Of a stretch of DNA of 64,000 nt, positions 61,567 through 64,000 are shown piece after piece. The notes beneath the pieces were generated by a model. It ran no database searches and was not told the origin of the DNA. It saw only the letters and a list, made by a program, of their open reading frames with translations. Both the position numbers and the translations under genes were made by a program. Every line of letters begins with the position of its first letter. Positions within the stretch are counted from its first letter, which is position 1. Source of the DNA: Deltaproteobacteria bacterium (GTDB lineage: Bacteria; Desulfobacterota; Binatia; Binatales; Binataceae); assembly GCA_021780755.1 (NCBI GenBank), contig JAJXYF010000020.1:62001-126000 (forward strand), in the 5' to 3' direction.

Positions 61567-62685
61567 TCAGCTCAGGTTGAAAGTGCGGGCGCCGTTGTCC
61601 CAGAAGATCTTGCGCCGCGCCTCGTCGCCGATCGGCTGCTTCATCATCGCCTCGATGCCCCACGGGTAGGTGCCGTCGGGATGCGGATAGTCAGTGTCCC
61701 AGGTGAAGTTGTCGGCACCGACCAGTTCGACGGCGGCCTTCATGGTCGGTTCGTCACCGCGAAAGGCGACGCAGATGTTGCGCTTGAAATACTCAGTCGG
61801 ACGCAGCTTCAAATATTCGTGTTCGGCGTTCCCGCTGAAATCCCAGTGCTGTTCCATGCGCTGTAGCCAATAGGGCACCCAGCCGCCGTCGGCCTCGACA
61901 TGAATGACCTTGAGCTTGGGAAACTTTTCGAAGATACCGTACCAGATGAGTCCCGCCATCGCGGCCATCGCCTCGAATGGATGCGAGAGGATGTGGCCGC
62001 TGACGTGGGTGTCCATCCGATCGCCGAAACCGGGGACGGCGGACGACGCGGATTCATGGGTGGAAATGGGCTTGCCGATCTGTTCAATCTCGTCCCATAG
62101 GGGCAGCAGTTCGTCGTCCCACAGGTTATGGCCGCCGACCGGATTAGGGCGCATGTAGTAGCTGATACAGCCCTTGTCGGCGGCGCGGCGCGCTTCCTTC
62201 ATCGCCTCTTCGACACTCTGCATCGGCAGCCCGGCGGCCCATTTGAGGCGCTTGGGATCGGCGGAGGCGTAATCGCAGGCCCAGTCGTTGTAGGCGCGGG
62301 TGCAGGCCGCGAGCAGTTTGATATCGCGGAATTCGCGACCGAGCATCTGGCCGGCGACGGTCGGATACATGATCTGGACGTCAACGCCCTGCTCGTCCAT
62401 GTCGCGCAGGCGGCTTTGCGCGCTGAAGCCGTCCTGCTTGGCAGTATCGAAGCGCTTCATCGCCTTGGCGACGGCGCTGAGGAAGGCAGGCGCCGCCATC
62501 GGATACTTGCCCTTTTCGCGGACGAACGATTCGCCCTCGACGAGGAAGGTGCGGCGATTCGATTCGGGGGCGCGACCGATCTTCGGCGCGCGATCCTTGA
62601 AGCCGTCCTCGATGTAGCGTTCCCAGAGCCATTCGGGTTCCATCAAGTGAGAGTCGGTATCGACGATTTTAAATCCGTTTCGCAT
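61567..62685 (-). CDS. Amidohydrolase family 2 (PF04909) protein
   Basis: 372-residue TIM-barrel Amidohydro_2 protein: KIVDTDSHLMEPEWLWERY at the N-terminus, MYPTVAGQMLGREF, STHESASSAVPGFGDRMDTH, HVEADGGWVPYWLQRMEQHW, and DTDYPHPDGTYPWGIEAM. The paired metal residues are in the first and last of these. Substrate unknown; this subgroup often sits near acyl-CoA dehydrogenases. The start ATG at 62685 is 154 bp downstream of the dehydrogenase gene stop at 62840. Confidence 0.88.
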   Translation of the reverse strand: MRNGFKIVDTDSHLMEPEWLWERYIEDGFKDRAPKIGRAPESNRRTFLVEGESFVREKGKYPMAAPAFLSAVAKAMKRFDTAKQDGFSAQSRLRDMDEQGVDVQIMYPTVAGQMLGREFRDIKLLAACTRAYNDWACDYASADPKRLKWAAGLPMQSVEEAMKEARRAADKGCISYYMRPNPVGGHNLWDDELLPLWDEIEQIGKPISTHESASSAVPGFGDRMDTHVSGHILSHPFEAMAAMAGLIWYGIFEKFPKLKVIHVEADGGWVPYWLQRMEQHWDFSGNAEHEYLKLRPTEYFKRNICVAFRGDEPTMKAAVELVGADNFTWDTDYPHPDGTYPWGIEAMMKQPIGDEARRKIFWDNGARTFNLS

Positions 62686-62839
62686 GTGTATTACCTCAGA
62701 GCTTTAACGCACTATTCCGATTCTAATTTTGTGCGCACCTCGCGGACTCGTTAGCTCGGCTCGCAGGCTCGCCTGGTTTAATAGTCAGTCCATCCTTCCT
62801 GATGTAACCGCGAATCGTAGTCAGTATCTAAAGTAGTAG

Positions 62840-63859
62840 TCACGCCTGCGGCATGATCAGCGCCTTGACGCCCTTGCGATTGCGCAACAACTCGAAGGCC
62901 TCGACGCCGTGGTCGAGATCGAAGCGATGGGTGATCATCGGCTTCATGTCGATGGCGCCGCCCGCGACCATCGCGACCGCGCGGCGCCAGGTCTCGGGCA
63001 TCCGCACGCGCGAGGGAATGATTTTGACGCCGTGAAAGAAGAGCGAGCGCATCTCGGCGCTGGGAATATCGCGCGCGGGCCATCCGAGTTCGACCACTTC
63101 GCCGCCGCGCTTGACCAGATGGCGCACGGAATCGAGGAAGCCGGCGGCATCGAAGACCGCGTCGGCGCCGTGTTCGGGAAGCAGTGCGCGCACCTGATCG
63201 ATCCAGTCGCGGTCGGAAGCACAGACGGTCTTGAAGCCCATCTCGCGCGCGAGGGCGAGGCGTTCGGCGTCGGCGGCAAGGCCGGTAATTACGATTGACG
63301 AAACGCCGAGGGCGCGCGCGGCGAGCGCGGTGCACAGCCCGATCGGACCGGGGCCTTCGATGACGGCGCTGTCGCCGGCGGCGAGCGACGATTCCTCGAT
63401 GGCGTGAAGGCCGGTGGCGAACGGCTCGATCATCGCGGCCTGCTCCATGTCCATCGCCTTGGGCACGATCCACGAATTGCGCACGGGAGCGATCGAGTAC
63501 TCGGCGAAAGCACCGCCGAGACGCCCTGGCGTATGACAAAAATTGAAGCGGCCGGAGAGGCACGCCGGGCAACGTCCGCAGGGGCCGAAGGGATCAAGCG
63601 CGACGTGGTCGCCGACCTTGAAACCGGTGACGCCCTTGCCGATTTCGACGACCTCGCCCGCAGGCTCATGGCCGATAACGGCGGGCATCGAGGGAACCGC
63701 GCGCTCGGCACCGAGTTCCCATAGATAGATGTGGAGGTCGGAGCCGCAGATACCGCAGGCGGCGACCCTGACCAGGAGTTCGTCGGGACCGGGCTTTGGC
63801 ACCGGGACGTCAACGATTTCGACGCCGAGTTCGGGGCGGGTTTTGGCAATCGCTTTCAT
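62840..63859 (-). CDS. Zinc-dependent alcohol dehydrogenase (MDR family)
   Basis: 339-residue medium-chain dehydrogenase. Catalytic zinc Cys/His-Glu in CGICGSDLHIY and GHEPAGEVVEIG, structural zinc CGRCPACLSGRFNFC, Rossmann motif GPGPIGLCTALAA. Resembles threonine/sorbitol dehydrogenase-like enzymes; NAD-linked oxidation of an alcohol is expected. ATG at 63859 chosen; the frame extends to 63907. Confidence 0.9.
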   Translation of the reverse strand: MKAIAKTRPELGVEIVDVPVPKPGPDELLVRVAACGICGSDLHIYLWELGAERAVPSMPAVIGHEPAGEVVEIGKGVTGFKVGDHVALDPFGPCGRCPACLSGRFNFCHTPGRLGGAFAEYSIAPVRNSWIVPKAMDMEQAAMIEPFATGLHAIEESSLAAGDSAVIEGPGPIGLCTALAARALGVSSIVITGLAADAERLALAREMGFKTVCASDRDWIDQVRALLPEHGADAVFDAAGFLDSVRHLVKRGGEVVELGWPARDIPSAEMRSLFFHGVKIIPSRVRMPETWRRAVAMVAGGAIDMKPMITHRFDLDHGVEAFELLRNRKGVKALIMPQA

Positions 63860-63908
63860 CGTGGTTGGTGGCTCCAGCGCTATTAATACGATTGTGCGGC
63901 GGCTCACG

Positions 63909-63958
63909 TCAAAGGACCTGACCCCCGACCCGTTTCCTAAAAAGGAAGCGGTATTTTT
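63909..63958 (+). repeat. Shared GGACCTGAC element with terminator-like hairpin
   Basis: AGGACCTGACC at 63913-63923 is shared with 60208-60218. It is followed by a hairpin CCGTTTCCT/AGGAAGCGG (63930-63951) and TATTTTT. No plus-strand gene precedes it, so it may be a mobile-repeat end rather than a gene terminator. Confidence 0.4.
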
Positions 63959-64000
63959 GAGGGAGGCCTCTCTCGCGCTCGTGTGCGCGGCTCACTGCCC

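Noticed and set aside
1..64000. CRISPR array
   Set aside because: No regularly spaced identical repeats of 23-40 nt were seen; the repeats found are palindromes or short tandem units.

Overview
The window is 64 kb of high-GC, densely packed bacterial chromosome with about 58 protein-coding genes, one tRNA gene and one transposase fragment cut by the left edge. Several things point to a soil or sediment bacterium of the Binatota/Desulfobacterota type: a large DUF6178 protein, NAD-dependent formate dehydrogenase, luciferase-like flavin monooxygenases, a Baeyer-Villiger type monooxygenase, Amidohydro_2 proteins and acyl-CoA dehydrogenases. This placement is inferred from gene content; no rRNA is present.

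Layout. 1-6.2 kb: IS1595-type transposase fragment, fdsGBA formate dehydrogenase operon and a divergent nitrate-reductase-associated protein gene. 6.2-10.9 kb: a 1,209-residue zinc ribbon/adenylate cyclase/ATPase/TPR regulator and thiD, both laced with near-perfect palindromes. 11-24.7 kb: DUF6178, rlmE, a UvrD-type helicase, L,D-transpeptidase, sugar aminotransferase, UDP-glucuronate decarboxylase, SDR, acyl-CoA dehydrogenase, acpS, ferredoxin and GNAT. 24.9-29.6 kb: four-gene GldA/F/G-like ABC exporter plus DUF4340. 29.8-34.3 kb: polA, then an ECF sigma/anti-sigma/exported protein operon. 34.4-46.3 kb: mixed catabolic and envelope genes (SDR, metallophosphoesterase, two LLM oxidoreductases, MscL, small membrane proteins, TPR protein, amidohydrolase, flavin monooxygenase). 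46.3-52 kb: tRNA-Arg(ACG) and pstCAB-phoUBR, without pstS. 52.2-58.9 kb: serS, a YraN-family gene, gatC-gatA and, after a 773-bp gap, gatB. 59-64 kb: a tandem cupredoxin and a cluster of acyl-CoA dehydrogenase, amidohydrolase and zinc alcohol dehydrogenase.

How it works together. Formate oxidation to CO2 with NADH production, FAD/FMN-dependent oxygenation, amidohydrolase-type steps and acyl-CoA dehydrogenation suggest aerobic breakdown of organic compounds. The Pst/Pho block handles phosphate, and GatCAB with SerRS belongs to tRNA charging. The strongest unexplained signal is a cluster of six long, mostly perfect palindromes between 9.63 and 10.31 kb. Three stand back to back at the thiD 3' end, one is a 38-nt perfect palindrome inside thiD, and two lie in the linker of the neighbouring cyclase gene. 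Other oddities are a two-domain cupredoxin whose second domain has lost copper ligands, an MscL with a C-terminal Cys4 motif, and several families of short intergenic palindromic repeats.
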